Source: Rhodopirellula sp.
GTDB taxonomy: Bacteria > Planctomycetota > Planctomycetia > Pirellulales > Pirellulaceae
DNA: 64,000 nt
NCBI GenBank assembly: GCA_002701385.1
Contig: NZVD01000087.1
Span: forward strand, 113,077 to 177,076
Reading direction: 5' to 3'
A model generated the notes under the pieces. It saw nothing but the letters and a program-made list of their open reading frames with translations. It was not told the DNA's origin and did no database searches. Every line of letters starts with the position of its first letter. Positions within the stretch are counted from its first letter, which is position 1. Shown in pieces: positions 17,339 through 26,368 of the stretch. The position numbers and the translations under genes are program-made.

Positions 17339-18307
17339 TCAGGCTGGTCGTTGGGCAATCATGATGCCGTAGATATGAGGTACTTCATTGAGATGGGAGT
17401 ATTGAGGGGTGTCTAATCCAGTTTCCTCGATCAGTGTTTTAATCTCCATTGGGTCGACCAATTTTCCGTTAGGTACATGCAATTCAAGATCAATTGCAAA
17501 TAGGGCGCGACTAACGTCTCCTGCGTCCTGCCCTGGGAAGACATCGACGATCACTAGCTTTCCTCCCGGCTTAACACATTTGGAAGCCGCCTGAATGAGT
17601 CTTTGCTGTTCTTCTCTGGCAAGTAGATGGAGGAGGTTGGCTAGGATTACTAAATTGTGTTGGCTTGTGGGTAAATCAGCCTGAAGCGGATTTCCGATGA
17701 TTGTTTGAATGCGGCCGGCCATCCCGATTGATTCGGCAGTTTCCACGGCGGTCGCCAATGGTTCTTCTTGGTCCATGAAGGTGATTTGAGCTTCCGGATC
17801 AACGTGGGCAATTGAAAGACTCCAGACTCCCGTTCCACACCCAATGTCTAAAATGTCAAGCGCCTCGTTTTGTTCGCTGAGATGCAGGAACTTGGCAATC
17901 TGCATAGCCGACGGGGAAACCTGCCACTGGGTTGAAGTCATTCGTTGGCGATAGATTTCACGTAAGTCTTCTACCTGCTCGTTACTCTTGACATACTGAT
18001 CGAGTTTTTGGAATCGAGACTCACCCAGATCGGCATCATGTGAAGTGAGTAAATGCATCATTTGGCTAAGGGCATAATCGTCCTGATATCGTTCCACCAC
18101 TAATAATCCGACAAGAACATCTAACAGTAGAGCAACCCGCCTTGGGTTTGCATCGACTGCATCGGCAATCTGCGCGGCCGTTTTCTGCCCTTCTCGTAAG
18201 ACACTGAAAACTCCGAGTCGTCGGGCTGTCTGGAAAGCAGCCACGCCTGCGGCAGCGTTATTAATGTTTTTGTAAAGTGTCAGCGTGTTGATTTGGGAAG
18301 TCGACAT
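17339..18307 (-). CDS. SAM-dependent methyltransferase of the O-methyltransferase (winged-helix) type
   Basis: The 322-residue product has an N-terminal winged-helix dimerisation region (FQTARRLGVFSVLREGQKTAAQIADAV...NPRRVALLLDVLVGLLVV). A Rossmann methyltransferase fold follows with motif I LDILDIGCGTGVWSL near residue 155, an acidic ribose-binding region (FMDQEE) and CVKPGGKLVIVDVF. Relatives methylate hydroxyls of carotenoids, phenols and polyketides; others act on C or N. There is no neighbouring biosynthetic gene to name the substrate. It is convergent with the phosphoesterase gene, 13 nt away. Confidence 0.8.
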   Translation of the reverse strand: MSTSQINTLTLYKNINNAAAGVAAFQTARRLGVFSVLREGQKTAAQIADAVDANPRRVALLLDVLVGLLVVERYQDDYALSQMMHLLTSHDADLGESRFQKLDQYVKSNEQVEDLREIYRQRMTSTQWQVSPSAMQIAKFLHLSEQNEALDILDIGCGTGVWSLSIAHVDPEAQITFMDQEEPLATAVETAESIGMAGRIQTIIGNPLQADLPTSQHNLVILANLLHLLAREEQQRLIQAASKCVKPGGKLVIVDVFPGQDAGDVSRALFAIDLELHVPNGKLVDPMEIKTLIEETGLDTPQYSHLNEVPHIYGIMIAQRPA

Positions 18308-18357
18308 AGGGTTTCAGGGGCTAGCAAGGAGGTGGCTGATGGCAGGGGAAATTGGAG

Positions 18358-19890
18358 TTAGACGAGAGGGAAACACGTGGCGCCAATTAATGTTGCCAGC
18401 AGGCCCACGAGTCCCATGACGATACTCATCGGAGTGACCGTTCGGAGTCCTTCCGCTTCGGTCATTCCGCTCATTTTACAGATGACCCAGAATCCGCTAT
18501 CGGCCATCCAGGCAATGGGTTTGGAACCACAGCCGACTGCCAATGCCAGATATACAGGGTGATATGGAAGAAGATCCGGAGCGAGAGCCAATGGGGCAAA
18601 AATACTGGCAACAGTAATCATTGCAACGGTAGATGATCCCTGAGCTGTACGAATTAAAGTCGTCAGAAAGAAGGCCATGATCAGTGTTCCTAGTGTGGCT
18701 GCGTCTCCACCAGAGCCGGCAACCACTTCTTTAATACCGCTTTGTCTAATGGCAGCACCGAAGCCACCACCGGCCGAGGTGATTAGGATGATAATCCCAC
18801 CACTCGCCAACGCACCACTAATGGCGGTTGCCATCTTCTTGCGGTCAATGCCGGGACGGCTTATCAGCGTCGCCATTGCTATGATCCCTGCCAAGATTAA
18901 TGCGATATTCTTATCGCCCAGTGTTTTGACTGTTGGCTTAATGGATTCAAGCCATTCGGCTGGTGCCTGGCCATCAGAAAGGTTTTTGTAATACGTATCG
19001 GTGGCAGTTGCGGCGGCGATTAGGAGTACAGGCAGGATAATAGGTAGTAAGGATACGAGAAAGGACGGTAATTCGTTGTCCGCTTTTTGCGTTTGAGCTT
19101 CCAGGTCCTCGAGTTTGGCGTCCGCGCTGTCTCGTAAAGGAACTTCCATTGTGCGGTTACGCCATGCTGCAAAGGTGAGTCCGGCTGCGGAAGAGCAGAG
19201 CCCGACGCAACAACCAGCAATAATCATCGAGATGAGTGAAACATTGAATTCCTCTGCCACGATCAGTGGCCCCGGGGTTGGCGGTACTAGCGAGTGAGCC
19301 ATGGATCCTCCGGCGACAATGGCCATGATATAGAGGACGTAGTTTTTACCGACACGAATACGGGTGGCTTTGGCTAATGGAATCATCAAGTAGAAGACAG
19401 TGTCAAAGAAGACCGGAATGGAAAGCAGGAATCCGCTTCCCATAAAAGCCACACCAGCATTCTTTTGTCCGAGTTTTTTCAGGACTGTTCGCACGATTCG
19501 GTCGGCAGATCCGCTGTCGAGCATGCATTTTCCGATGATCGAGGCCATCGCGATGAGAATGCCGATTTTCCCACACGTGGCACCAAAGCCATTGGCGACT
19601 CTCGACATGGGAGACCGTTTGAGGAATTTGGCTTTGTATTTGTCAACGAATTCAATCTTGGACTCGTCATATTCGACTTGAGCTTCTTCATCCCCGGGGC
19701 GTTGGCCAAATAGGCTTTCGAATTCCGTTTCGGCTTCATCAAGAGCATAGGTGTCTAAAGCTTCGCCGGACGTAAGGAAGGCGGCGACTAATGCTGCAAG
19801 CAGAAGAGCGAGAAACGCATGTAACTTACAGACCAAGATGCCTGCAACCACCAGTACGATTGAAATAATGAGGATGACGATAGGACTCAT
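18358..19890 (-). CDS. GntP-family gluconate/organic acid permease
   Basis: The 510-residue product is mostly hydrophobic with the GntP pattern: FGATCGKIGILIAMASIIGKCMLDSGSADRI, SIPVFFDTVFYLMIPLAKA, GGSMAHSLVPPTPGPLIVAE, and a C-terminal GCGSKPIAWMADSGFWVICK. Members carry gluconate, idonate or related acids with protons. A charged insertion of about 50 residues (residues 45-95, rich in Asp/Glu) separates helix 2 from the conserved core and is not found in the Escherichia coli proteins. A minus-strand TATAAC at the complement of 19936-19941 could be its -10 box. It runs in the same direction as the methyltransferase gene, 50 nt upstream of it. Confidence 0.88.
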   Translation of the reverse strand: MSPIVILIISIVLVVAGILVCKLHAFLALLLAALVAAFLTSGEALDTYALDEAETEFESLFGQRPGDEEAQVEYDESKIEFVDKYKAKFLKRSPMSRVANGFGATCGKIGILIAMASIIGKCMLDSGSADRIVRTVLKKLGQKNAGVAFMGSGFLLSIPVFFDTVFYLMIPLAKATRIRVGKNYVLYIMAIVAGGSMAHSLVPPTPGPLIVAEEFNVSLISMIIAGCCVGLCSSAAGLTFAAWRNRTMEVPLRDSADAKLEDLEAQTQKADNELPSFLVSLLPIILPVLLIAAATATDTYYKNLSDGQAPAEWLESIKPTVKTLGDKNIALILAGIIAMATLISRPGIDRKKMATAISGALASGGIIILITSAGGGFGAAIRQSGIKEVVAGSGGDAATLGTLIMAFFLTTLIRTAQGSSTVAMITVASIFAPLALAPDLLPYHPVYLALAVGCGSKPIAWMADSGFWVICKMSGMTEAEGLRTVTPMSIVMGLVGLLATLIGATCFPLV

Positions 19891-20116
19891 AGGGACTCAT
19901 TTGAATTCGAGATGGAATGAGAAAGTAAGCTATTTGTTATAATCGCAATTGCTAATTGATTCACGGGGCAATTTGGTAGTTGAAGGGCTGAAACCAAGAC
20001 TTGCGAGATGTGAATTCTGCCTCACAGATTATTCAGATTGAATTGGTCTATGTTGAGCCTTACAGGGTGGTAAAATGGTTGGTACCTTATCGAAGAGGTC
20101 GCATAACAAGGATTTG

Positions 20117-20146
20117 ATGAGTTGTTGTTTGAGCCTAAGGGACTAA
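20117..20146 (+). other. Possible 9-codon upstream open reading frame
   Basis: An ATG at 20117, preceded by AAGGA (20108-20112), opens MSCCLSLRD and stops at 20146, five bases before the GTG chosen for the DUF1549/DUF1553 gene. Its spacing to the ribosome site is short (4 nt), so it may be chance. Confidence 0.2.
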
Positions 20147-20151
20147 TTGAA

Positions 20152-22986
20152 GTGGTTAATAGATCCTTTTTGACAATTGCCGCGTTGTTTAGCGGCCTTT
20201 TCTGCATGCAGCCAGTTCAGGCAGTCCAAGAAGTAGGAGAGAATTCAGCACTCTCGACGCAGCCGACTCGGGAGCAATTGGATTTCTTTGAAAAGAGGAT
20301 TCGTCCTGTATTGGTTAAGCACTGTTACAAATGCCATTCCGAAGAAGCGGCCAAGAAAGATGAATTGAGAGGTGGGCTGTTACTGGATAGTCGTGACGGA
20401 ATTTTAGCCGGGGGGGAAAGCGGCGAGGCATTGGTTCCCGGGAAACCAGAAGAGGGAACTCTGCTGGGCTCACTTAATTACGATCTCTATGAAATGCCTC
20501 CGGCAGGTAAATTGCCGCAAGAAGTCATCGCAGATTTTCGTGCGTGGATCGAAATGGGAGCGATTGACCCGCGTGAAGGTAAGGTTGTTGCCGCCTCTGA
20601 AATTGATATCGAGGCTGGCCGTGAATTTTGGGCTTATCGACCGATCGTCAGACCTGAAATTCCAATGATCGAGAATGCAGGAACTGCGATTGATGCCTTT
20701 ATAGGTCAGGCTTTACAGCAAGCAAATCTGGCTTCGGTTGGGCGGGCAAATCGTGAGACGCTGGCAAGTAGGTTGTACTATGACCTGTGGGGGTTGCCAC
20801 CAACACCGGAACAGCTAGAGAATTTTGTGAGTAGTAATTCAGAGAATGCCTATGAAGACCTCGTGGACGAATTGTTACGCTCGCCGCGATTTGGAGAGCG
20901 TTGGGGCAGACATTGGCTGGACGTTGTGCGTTATGCAGAATCGGTTACGTTGCGAGGATTGATCTATAAGGAAGCTTGGCGGTACCGGGATTATGTTATT
21001 GAAAGTTTTAATGACGACGTCCCATTTGATTTCTTCATCCGACAACAAATCTCTGGGGATTTACTTGAGGCTGAGGGGTTTGAACAACGGCGAAAGAACC
21101 TGATTGCCACAGGTTATCTGGCAATGGGGAATAACAATCTCGAGGATCAGGACAAAGAGAAACTGCGGATGGACGCAGTGGATGAACAGTTGGAGACAAT
21201 CGGTCGCGGGTTGCTAGCTCAAACCATCGGTTGTGCCCGATGTCACGACCATAAATTCGATCCGATTCCAACGAGCGACTATTATGCACTGGCTGGAATT
21301 TTGCGTAGTACAGAGTCAATCATCAATGCGAATGTCGGACGCTGGGTGGTGGCAGAGTTACCGGTTCCCCCTGAAAAAATGGAAGCTGTGAAGGCCTTGA
21401 GTCAGGAGCTTGCCTTAGTAAAGAGCGAATTGGCAAAACTAACCAAAGACAAAAGTGTAGGCGTTATAAAAGTTTCCGATGTCATTGGTATCGTCGTTGA
21501 TGATCCTGCTGCCATGCGTACAGGCAATTGGAATACATCCACTTCCAACAAGACCTATGTCGGGCCCGGGTATCAATATGCCAGTGGCGGGAGCCCCGAT
21601 ACGCGAGCTGTTTTCGAGCCACCGACAGAACTGGAAGGCGAGTATGAAGTCCGATTCGCTTACGCTTACGGAAGTAATCGGCCCAAGTCGTTACCAGTCG
21701 AAGTTTGGGATGCTGACGGTTCGAGAATAACTGTTTTGAACGAAACGACCTTGCCTGCTGTTGATGGACACTTCGATTCGTTGGGGACTTATCGGTTTGA
21801 AAAGGGAATGAAACCACGGGTCGTCGTGGATGTATCCAAGGCATCCGGCGCCGTTGTTATTGACGCCGTCCAATTTTTATCGGAAGAGGTGTTGGCCCAA
21901 GAGTCCGCGCCGACAGATCAAAAAGACAAGGAGGCCGTGGCAGCCAGAGTGAAAGTGCTGCAGTCGAAACAAAAAGAATTGGAAGCTCAGATTCCAGCTA
22001 AAGAGACTTACATTACGGTGAATGAGGCGAAGCAAATTGAAGACGCTCCGATCCACATTCGCGGAGACGTACATAATCTTGGAGATGTGGTCGCACGCGG
22101 TTTTTTACAAGTGGCTTCTTCAAGCCGGCCTCCCCAGATTACTCAGGGGGTGAGTGGTCGAGTGGAACTAGGTCAGTGGATTGCCAGTGATTCCAATCCG
22201 CTTACAGCACGAGTGTATGCTAATCGTGTATGGGGGTGGTTGATGGGGATAGGCTTGGTACGAACACCAGATAACTTTGGCTTTACTGGCGAATCTCCTT
22301 CTCACCCCGAGTTGTTAGATCATTTGGCCATGACACTTAAAGATTCCGGTTGGTCGACGAAACAACTGATTCGAGAAATTGTACTGTCTCAAACCTACCA
22401 AAGAGATTCGAAGCCAACGGTAAAGCAAAGGGAACTCGATCCTGAAAATCGGTTATTGGGACATATGAACCGTAGGCGTAAGGATGCTGAGAGTATTCTG
22501 GATGCGATGTTGCAAGTAAGTGGTCAGATCGACTTCACAATGGGAGGCCCGACAATTAGGCCGGGTACTTCGAATGACTATAACTATGACCATCAGGGAT
22601 TTCGCCGTGCGGTGTATTGGCCAGTGTTTCGGAATTCTTTGCCGGATGTATTTCAGGTATTTGATTATCCGAATCCGAGTGTGGTTGTTGGGAAACGTGA
22701 TGTTTCCAGTACGTCACCGCAGGCACTGTTCCTTCTCAATAATCCTCAGGTTATGGAATATGCAGACCTAGCCGCTCGGGAGTTTCTAGCGATTCCAGAT
22801 ATTGACGATGCCAGACGATACACTTTATTAACACGATCCATCTTGGGGAGAAATCCGACGGAATCCGAACGAACCGTCTCCTTGGCGTATGTCCAACGTG
22901 CTGAAAATGATGAACAACGTCAGCAAAACTGGGCACGCGTGATTCAAGCTGTATTTGCTTCGGTTGATTTTCGATATATTAAGTAA
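20152..22986 (+). CDS. Planctomycete DUF1549/DUF1553 (PSD1) protein with cytochrome-c-like motif and inserted golvesin-like domain
   Basis: The 944-residue exported protein opens with a signal peptide (RSFLTIAALFSGLFCMQPVQA). A planctomycete cytochrome-c-like domain follows, with a CxxCH haem motif (KHCYKCHSEE, about residue 56) and EMPPAGKLP. DUF1549 comes next (LYYDLWGLPPTPEQL; FGERWGRHWLDVVRYAES) with a second CxxCH (GCARCHDHKFDPIP). A beta-rich domain at about 445-580 (VVDDPAAMRTGNWNTSTSN...VVIDAVQFL) resembles golvesin/Xly-type domains and sits between two coiled-coil helices. DUF1553 closes the protein (ARVYANRVWGWLMGIGLV...SPSHPELLDHLA). Role unknown; the pair with DUF1501 is typical of planctomycetes. 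AAGGGA 9 nt before GTG 20152 supports this start; TTG 20122 is also open. Confidence 0.85.
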   Translation: MVNRSFLTIAALFSGLFCMQPVQAVQEVGENSALSTQPTREQLDFFEKRIRPVLVKHCYKCHSEEAAKKDELRGGLLLDSRDGILAGGESGEALVPGKPEEGTLLGSLNYDLYEMPPAGKLPQEVIADFRAWIEMGAIDPREGKVVAASEIDIEAGREFWAYRPIVRPEIPMIENAGTAIDAFIGQALQQANLASVGRANRETLASRLYYDLWGLPPTPEQLENFVSSNSENAYEDLVDELLRSPRFGERWGRHWLDVVRYAESVTLRGLIYKEAWRYRDYVIESFNDDVPFDFFIRQQISGDLLEAEGFEQRRKNLIATGYLAMGNNNLEDQDKEKLRMDAVDEQLETIGRGLLAQTIGCARCHDHKFDPIPTSDYYALAGILRSTESIINANVGRWVVAELPVPPEKMEAVKALSQELALVKSELAKLTKDKSVGVIKVSDVIGIVVDDPAAMRTGNWNTSTSNKTYVGPGYQYASGGSPDTRAVFEPPTELEGEYEVRFAYAYGSNRPKSLPVEVWDADGSRITVLNETTLPAVDGHFDSLGTYRFEKGMKPRVVVDVSKASGAVVIDAVQFLSEEVLAQESAPTDQKDKEAVAARVKVLQSKQKELEAQIPAKETYITVNEAKQIEDAPIHIRGDVHNLGDVVARGFLQVASSSRPPQITQGVSGRVELGQWIASDSNPLTARVYANRVWGWLMGIGLVRTPDNFGFTGESPSHPELLDHLAMTLKDSGWSTKQLIREIVLSQTYQRDSKPTVKQRELDPENRLLGHMNRRRKDAESILDAMLQVSGQIDFTMGGPTIRPGTSNDYNYDHQGFRRAVYWPVFRNSLPDVFQVFDYPNPSVVVGKRDVSSTSPQALFLLNNPQVMEYADLAAREFLAIPDIDDARRYTLLTRSILGRNPTESERTVSLAYVQRAENDEQRQQNWARVIQAVFASVDFRYIK

Positions 22987-23041
22987 GTGGAAATTTGAAT
23001 GGACTTTGATTCGTAGGGACTCAAAAAGTAGGTTGAATGAC

Positions 23042-24469
23042 ATGAATGGAATCTTTTTTAGTCGAAGGCAGGCTTTGCAGTTGGCATCATGTGGATTTGG
23101 GTCGCTGGCCCTATCCGGAATGTTGGCTGCAGCTGACGCTGCATCGGTTAAGAACCCGCTCGCTGCTAAACGTCCCCATTATCAAGCCCGTGCTAAAAGA
23201 GTCATTTTTCTGTTTATGCAGGGTGGTCCAAGCCAGGTTGATACTTTTGATTACAAACCGATTCTTGAAAAACGCCACGGCGAGAAGATGCCGTTTGATG
23301 ATGATCGGGTGATTGCCAATTCAGGGAAACGCGGAAGCGAACAAACCCTGATGCAATCTCCCTGGAAGTTTCGTCGGTATGGTGAATGTGGCCAACCAGT
23401 TTCTGAGTTGTTTCCGCACATGGCCAACCATGTAGATAAGATGTGCATGATTCATAGCATGCATACAGAAGGCGTCGCGCACGGACCGGCAACCTTATTT
23501 CTCCATACAGGTGCGACGAACTTTGTGAGACCATCAATTGGTTCCTGGATTAGCTATGCTCTGGGAAGTGAAAATGATAATTTGCCGGCCTTCGTTTCAA
23601 TTGCACCTTCTCCGGGTAATGGCGGAGCTAGAAACTATGGCAATGCATTCCTGCCACCAATTCATCAGGGGACGACGCTGGGTAGTGCCGGACGAAATGC
23701 CGAAGAAGCCAAAGTCAGGAATCTGGTTAATAAGTCATTGACCCCAAAACAACAGTTTGAGCAATTTGAGTTGTTACGAGCGATCAATGCCGGGCAAACT
23801 GCTGATGCACAGGGTGACAAAGAACTCGAAGCAGTAATCAGTTCTTACGAACTAGCGTGGCGGTTTCAAAATAACGCTCCGGAAATCCTGGATGTTACTC
23901 AAGAAACAGAAGCAACTCAGAAAATGTATGGTATCGATCAGAAGGATACCAAAGACTTTGGAATGCAGTGCTTGATGGCCAGACGTCTGGCGGAATCCGG
24001 AGTGCGTTATATCCAGGTGACTTATGGAGATAGTGGTGCCAACCCTGCCTGGGATCAGCACTCGAATCTTCCCAAGCATGCAGAGCATGCCAAAAAAGTT
24101 GACCTACCCATTGCTGGATTGTTGCAAGACTTGGCTCAACGTGGATTATTGGAAGATACGCTAGTTTGGTTTGGTGCAGAGTTTGGGCGTACTCCTTACT
24201 CACAAAACAATGGGACAGGTCGTGATCATAATCCTAGTGGGTTTACGACATGGCTGGCCGGTGCCGGCGTTAAATCTGGATTTAAGTACGGACGCTCTGA
24301 TGAATTCGGACATCAGGCCGTCGAAAATAAAACGCATATGCACGACTTACATGCAACCTTGCTCCATCTTTTGGGGGTAGATCATAAGCAATTAACCTAC
24401 AGTTTTTCTGGTCGGAATTTCCGCCTGACCGATGTGCATGGGGAAGTTGCTCACGATATCCTAAGCTAA
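23042..24469 (+). CDS. Tat-exported DUF1501 protein (sulfatase/phosphatase-fold-like)
   Basis: The 475-residue product starts with a twin-arginine signal (SRRQALQLASCGFGSLALSG). DUF1501 landmarks follow: RVIFLFMQGGPSQVDTFDYKP, MHTEGVAHGPATLFLHTG, LPAFVSIAPSPGNGGARNYG, WDQHSNLPKHAEHAKKVD and GAEFGRTPYSQNNGTGRDHNP, ending HMHDLHATLLHLLGVDH. The His/Asp-rich blocks suggest a metal site related to the alkaline-phosphatase superfamily; activity is unproven. It follows the DUF1549/DUF1553 gene after 55 nt, and the two are almost always paired in planctomycetes. The ATG at 23042 begins the signal; upstream in-frame starts lie inside the previous gene. Confidence 0.9.
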   Translation: MNGIFFSRRQALQLASCGFGSLALSGMLAAADAASVKNPLAAKRPHYQARAKRVIFLFMQGGPSQVDTFDYKPILEKRHGEKMPFDDDRVIANSGKRGSEQTLMQSPWKFRRYGECGQPVSELFPHMANHVDKMCMIHSMHTEGVAHGPATLFLHTGATNFVRPSIGSWISYALGSENDNLPAFVSIAPSPGNGGARNYGNAFLPPIHQGTTLGSAGRNAEEAKVRNLVNKSLTPKQQFEQFELLRAINAGQTADAQGDKELEAVISSYELAWRFQNNAPEILDVTQETEATQKMYGIDQKDTKDFGMQCLMARRLAESGVRYIQVTYGDSGANPAWDQHSNLPKHAEHAKKVDLPIAGLLQDLAQRGLLEDTLVWFGAEFGRTPYSQNNGTGRDHNPSGFTTWLAGAGVKSGFKYGRSDEFGHQAVENKTHMHDLHATLLHLLGVDHKQLTYSFSGRNFRLTDVHGEVAHDILS

Positions 24470-24491
24470 CAAGCACCGTCGATAGCGTCGC

Positions 24492-24516
24492 CTCAATACA
24501 GTCTCTACTGTTTGAG
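24492..24516. terminator. Bidirectional terminator-like hairpin
   Basis: CTCAATACAGT (24492-24502) pairs with ACTGTTTGAG (24507-24516), giving 10 bp with one bulged T and a 4-nt loop, followed by a T-rich stretch. It lies between the convergent DUF1501 and 50-residue membrane peptide genes and includes the stop codon of the latter. Confidence 0.55.
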
Positions 24517-24657
24517 TTTGTTTAGCATGACTTTTATTTCTTTCCAGCCCTTGATGGTGACAACCACGGCGACGATCGAGAAGACGCCGAGTCCGCCATA
24601 TAATAGTGCCATCCAAAAATTGAACCACTCAGTATATTGATCGGGTGCTTCAGGCAT
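24505..24657 (-). CDS. 50-residue single-span membrane peptide coupled to a symporter
   Basis: The peptide starts MPEAPDQYTEWFNFWMALLY and holds one transmembrane helix (ALLYGGLGVFSIVAVVVTI), then a basic tail (KGWKEIKVMLNKLKQ), so the C-terminus is probably cytoplasmic. Its ATG overlaps the symporter's last codons and stop by 8 nt (ATGCCTGA), a classic coupling arrangement that supports it being a real gene. It may be an accessory subunit of the symporter, as known for other small partners of SSS-family carriers. No family is recognised. Confidence 0.6.
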   Translation of the reverse strand: MPEAPDQYTEWFNFWMALLYGGLGVFSIVAVVVTIKGWKEIKVMLNKLKQ

Positions 24658-26251
24658 AGTGCTGATCCTCCTCGGGTTCAGAGCATCGGTCAGGTTTGCA
24701 AAGGGAGACGATAACAAACAGTGACGTTGTTAATCCCAGGCTGAACAAACCAACAACCGAGGAAGTAAGTTCCTGTTTCATTTTGGGAGCGTCGAAGGTT
24801 AGGAAACCTGCAAAGACGTCAATGCAGGCATGCCTTACTGGCTCAAGTCCTAAGATTGCAGTGGCTCCGGCCAGCAGAGCAGCCATCGCACCAGCCCGAC
24901 TTGCTCTTTTCCAATAAAGGCCGCCGACGAGAATGACAATTGCTCCGGTGAAGTAAATCGAACCGGTGATCACCATGTAGTCCCAAATACTGTCACTGCC
25001 TTTGTAAAAGAGGCCCCAGCCCCAGATGAATGCTCCAATCAGCACGATAAAGACCCGTGTAAGAAAAATTCGTCGCTGGTTGCTGAGTTCACCTATGCTA
25101 AGTGGAGCCACCACGTCCTGTGTGAGGACACTGGACCAGCATAATAAGTAGCTGTCATGTGTTGACATAAAGGCAGCAATCATGGCAGCAACGATAAGTC
25201 CCAATAATCCGGTGGGAAGTACTTGGCTTAAAAAGGCAGGCATCGCGTACAGCCCTGCATCTGGAATAGCATCTTCGCCGATGAACAACGAGGCGATCTC
25301 CGGCGTGCTGTTCGTGAAGAATGTATACGCGGCAATTCCCCAAAACATGGGGATCAAAAAACGGATCGTAAATGAAATAGCCGAAACCGTATATTGTTGC
25401 TTGACGGCCTTCGGGGACTCCATGGCCAAAGCACGTGAAACGGCTGTCGGCCATACCGCACAGCCTACAATGCCAGCGGCAAATAACTGGAACAGTACAT
25501 AAGAGATTCCAAATTCGCCATCGTTTGCCATCGGGTTGAATCCCGCTTCCCCCATACCAAGAGCAACGGCAGCGTGCATTTCGTGAACTCCGATTTGCTT
25601 GATCGCCAGAAAACTGGTCACAATCACTCCAATTGAAAGCACAACGAATTGTGTGTAGTCGGTGAGGATCACAGAGATCATTCCGCCTAATACCGTGTAA
25701 ACGAGTACCAGAACCAGCAGCACGGTCATTACAATGACTAACGCCGTGCCATCAAACGACAATCCAGTAGCTCCAACGATAAATTTAGCTCCGACCTGAA
25801 GAAAGAGCCCCATGTTAAGAATGCCAGCTAAAGCCAGAATGATTCCTCCGACTACTCGAGTATCCTTGCCAAAGCGTTTCTCATAGTACTCGGGGATGGT
25901 AAGTACTTTCTCTGCTCGTAGAGGAGCCACAATGAAACCTGTCAGGCCGACAAATAATGTGCCAAGACCTGCTATCACGGCCATGTGAAAGGCCGCAAAG
26001 CCGCCTTTAAAACCTGCTTGTGACATGTACATGACGGTAATCAGTCCCATTTCCGTACCGGTCATTGTGGCAACACCTAGCCAGGGGCCCACACTGCGAC
26101 CCGCTCCGATATAGGCCGTCATGCTAGTGGCATAACGCGTAACCAGAATCCCGATCACCAAAGAGATGGAGAGATAGCATGCCACGATAATCCAGTCGAT
26201 AATCTGGAAATTCGAAAGTTGGCTAAGGCTGGCTTCGGCGATGATGTGCAT
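24650..26251 (-). CDS. Sodium:solute symporter (SSS family)
   Basis: The 533-residue product has 13-14 hydrophobic segments and family marks: an N-terminal helix with DWIIVACYLSISLVIGI, GRSVGPWLGVATMTGTEMG, an APLRAEKVLTIPEYYEKRFG loop (the conserved LPEYL-type element), YTVLGGMISVILTDYTQFVVL near helix 5-6 and AAFMSTHDSYLLCWSSVLTQDV near helix 8-9. It imports a solute with Na+; sugars, amino acids and organic acids are all possible. It is divergent from the SGNH hydrolase gene and co-transcribed with the 50-residue membrane peptide. Confidence 0.88.
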   Translation of the reverse strand: MHIIAEASLSQLSNFQIIDWIIVACYLSISLVIGILVTRYATSMTAYIGAGRSVGPWLGVATMTGTEMGLITVMYMSQAGFKGGFAAFHMAVIAGLGTLFVGLTGFIVAPLRAEKVLTIPEYYEKRFGKDTRVVGGIILALAGILNMGLFLQVGAKFIVGATGLSFDGTALVIVMTVLLVLVLVYTVLGGMISVILTDYTQFVVLSIGVIVTSFLAIKQIGVHEMHAAVALGMGEAGFNPMANDGEFGISYVLFQLFAAGIVGCAVWPTAVSRALAMESPKAVKQQYTVSAISFTIRFLIPMFWGIAAYTFFTNSTPEIASLFIGEDAIPDAGLYAMPAFLSQVLPTGLLGLIVAAMIAAFMSTHDSYLLCWSSVLTQDVVAPLSIGELSNQRRIFLTRVFIVLIGAFIWGWGLFYKGSDSIWDYMVITGSIYFTGAIVILVGGLYWKRASRAGAMAALLAGATAILGLEPVRHACIDVFAGFLTFDAPKMKQELTSSVVGLFSLGLTTSLFVIVSLCKPDRCSEPEEDQHYA

Positions 26252-26291
26252 AGTGGTGGGATACGTTGGTGCTAGTCTGTTAATGCATCAT

Positions 26292-26309
26292 AGCCTACAC
26301 ATGTAGGCT
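26292..26309. promoter_or_regulatory. 18-bp dyad, candidate operator between divergent genes
   Basis: AGCCTACA (26292-26299) and TGTAGGCT (26302-26309) are perfect 8-bp arms around a 2-nt centre. The site is 41 bp from the symporter start and 60 bp from the hydrolase start. Dyads of this size between divergent transporter and enzyme genes commonly bind a dimeric repressor. Confidence 0.45.
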
Positions 26310-26368
26310 GTGCTAAATTGAAGCGGCAATTTAGCCTCTGTTTCAAGTCGTCCCTAAGGAGAGTTTTT

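Noticed and set aside
18330-18345. AAGGAGG-like ribosome site near 18330
   Set aside because: It lies on the plus strand between two minus-strand genes, with no start codon of a supported frame following it.
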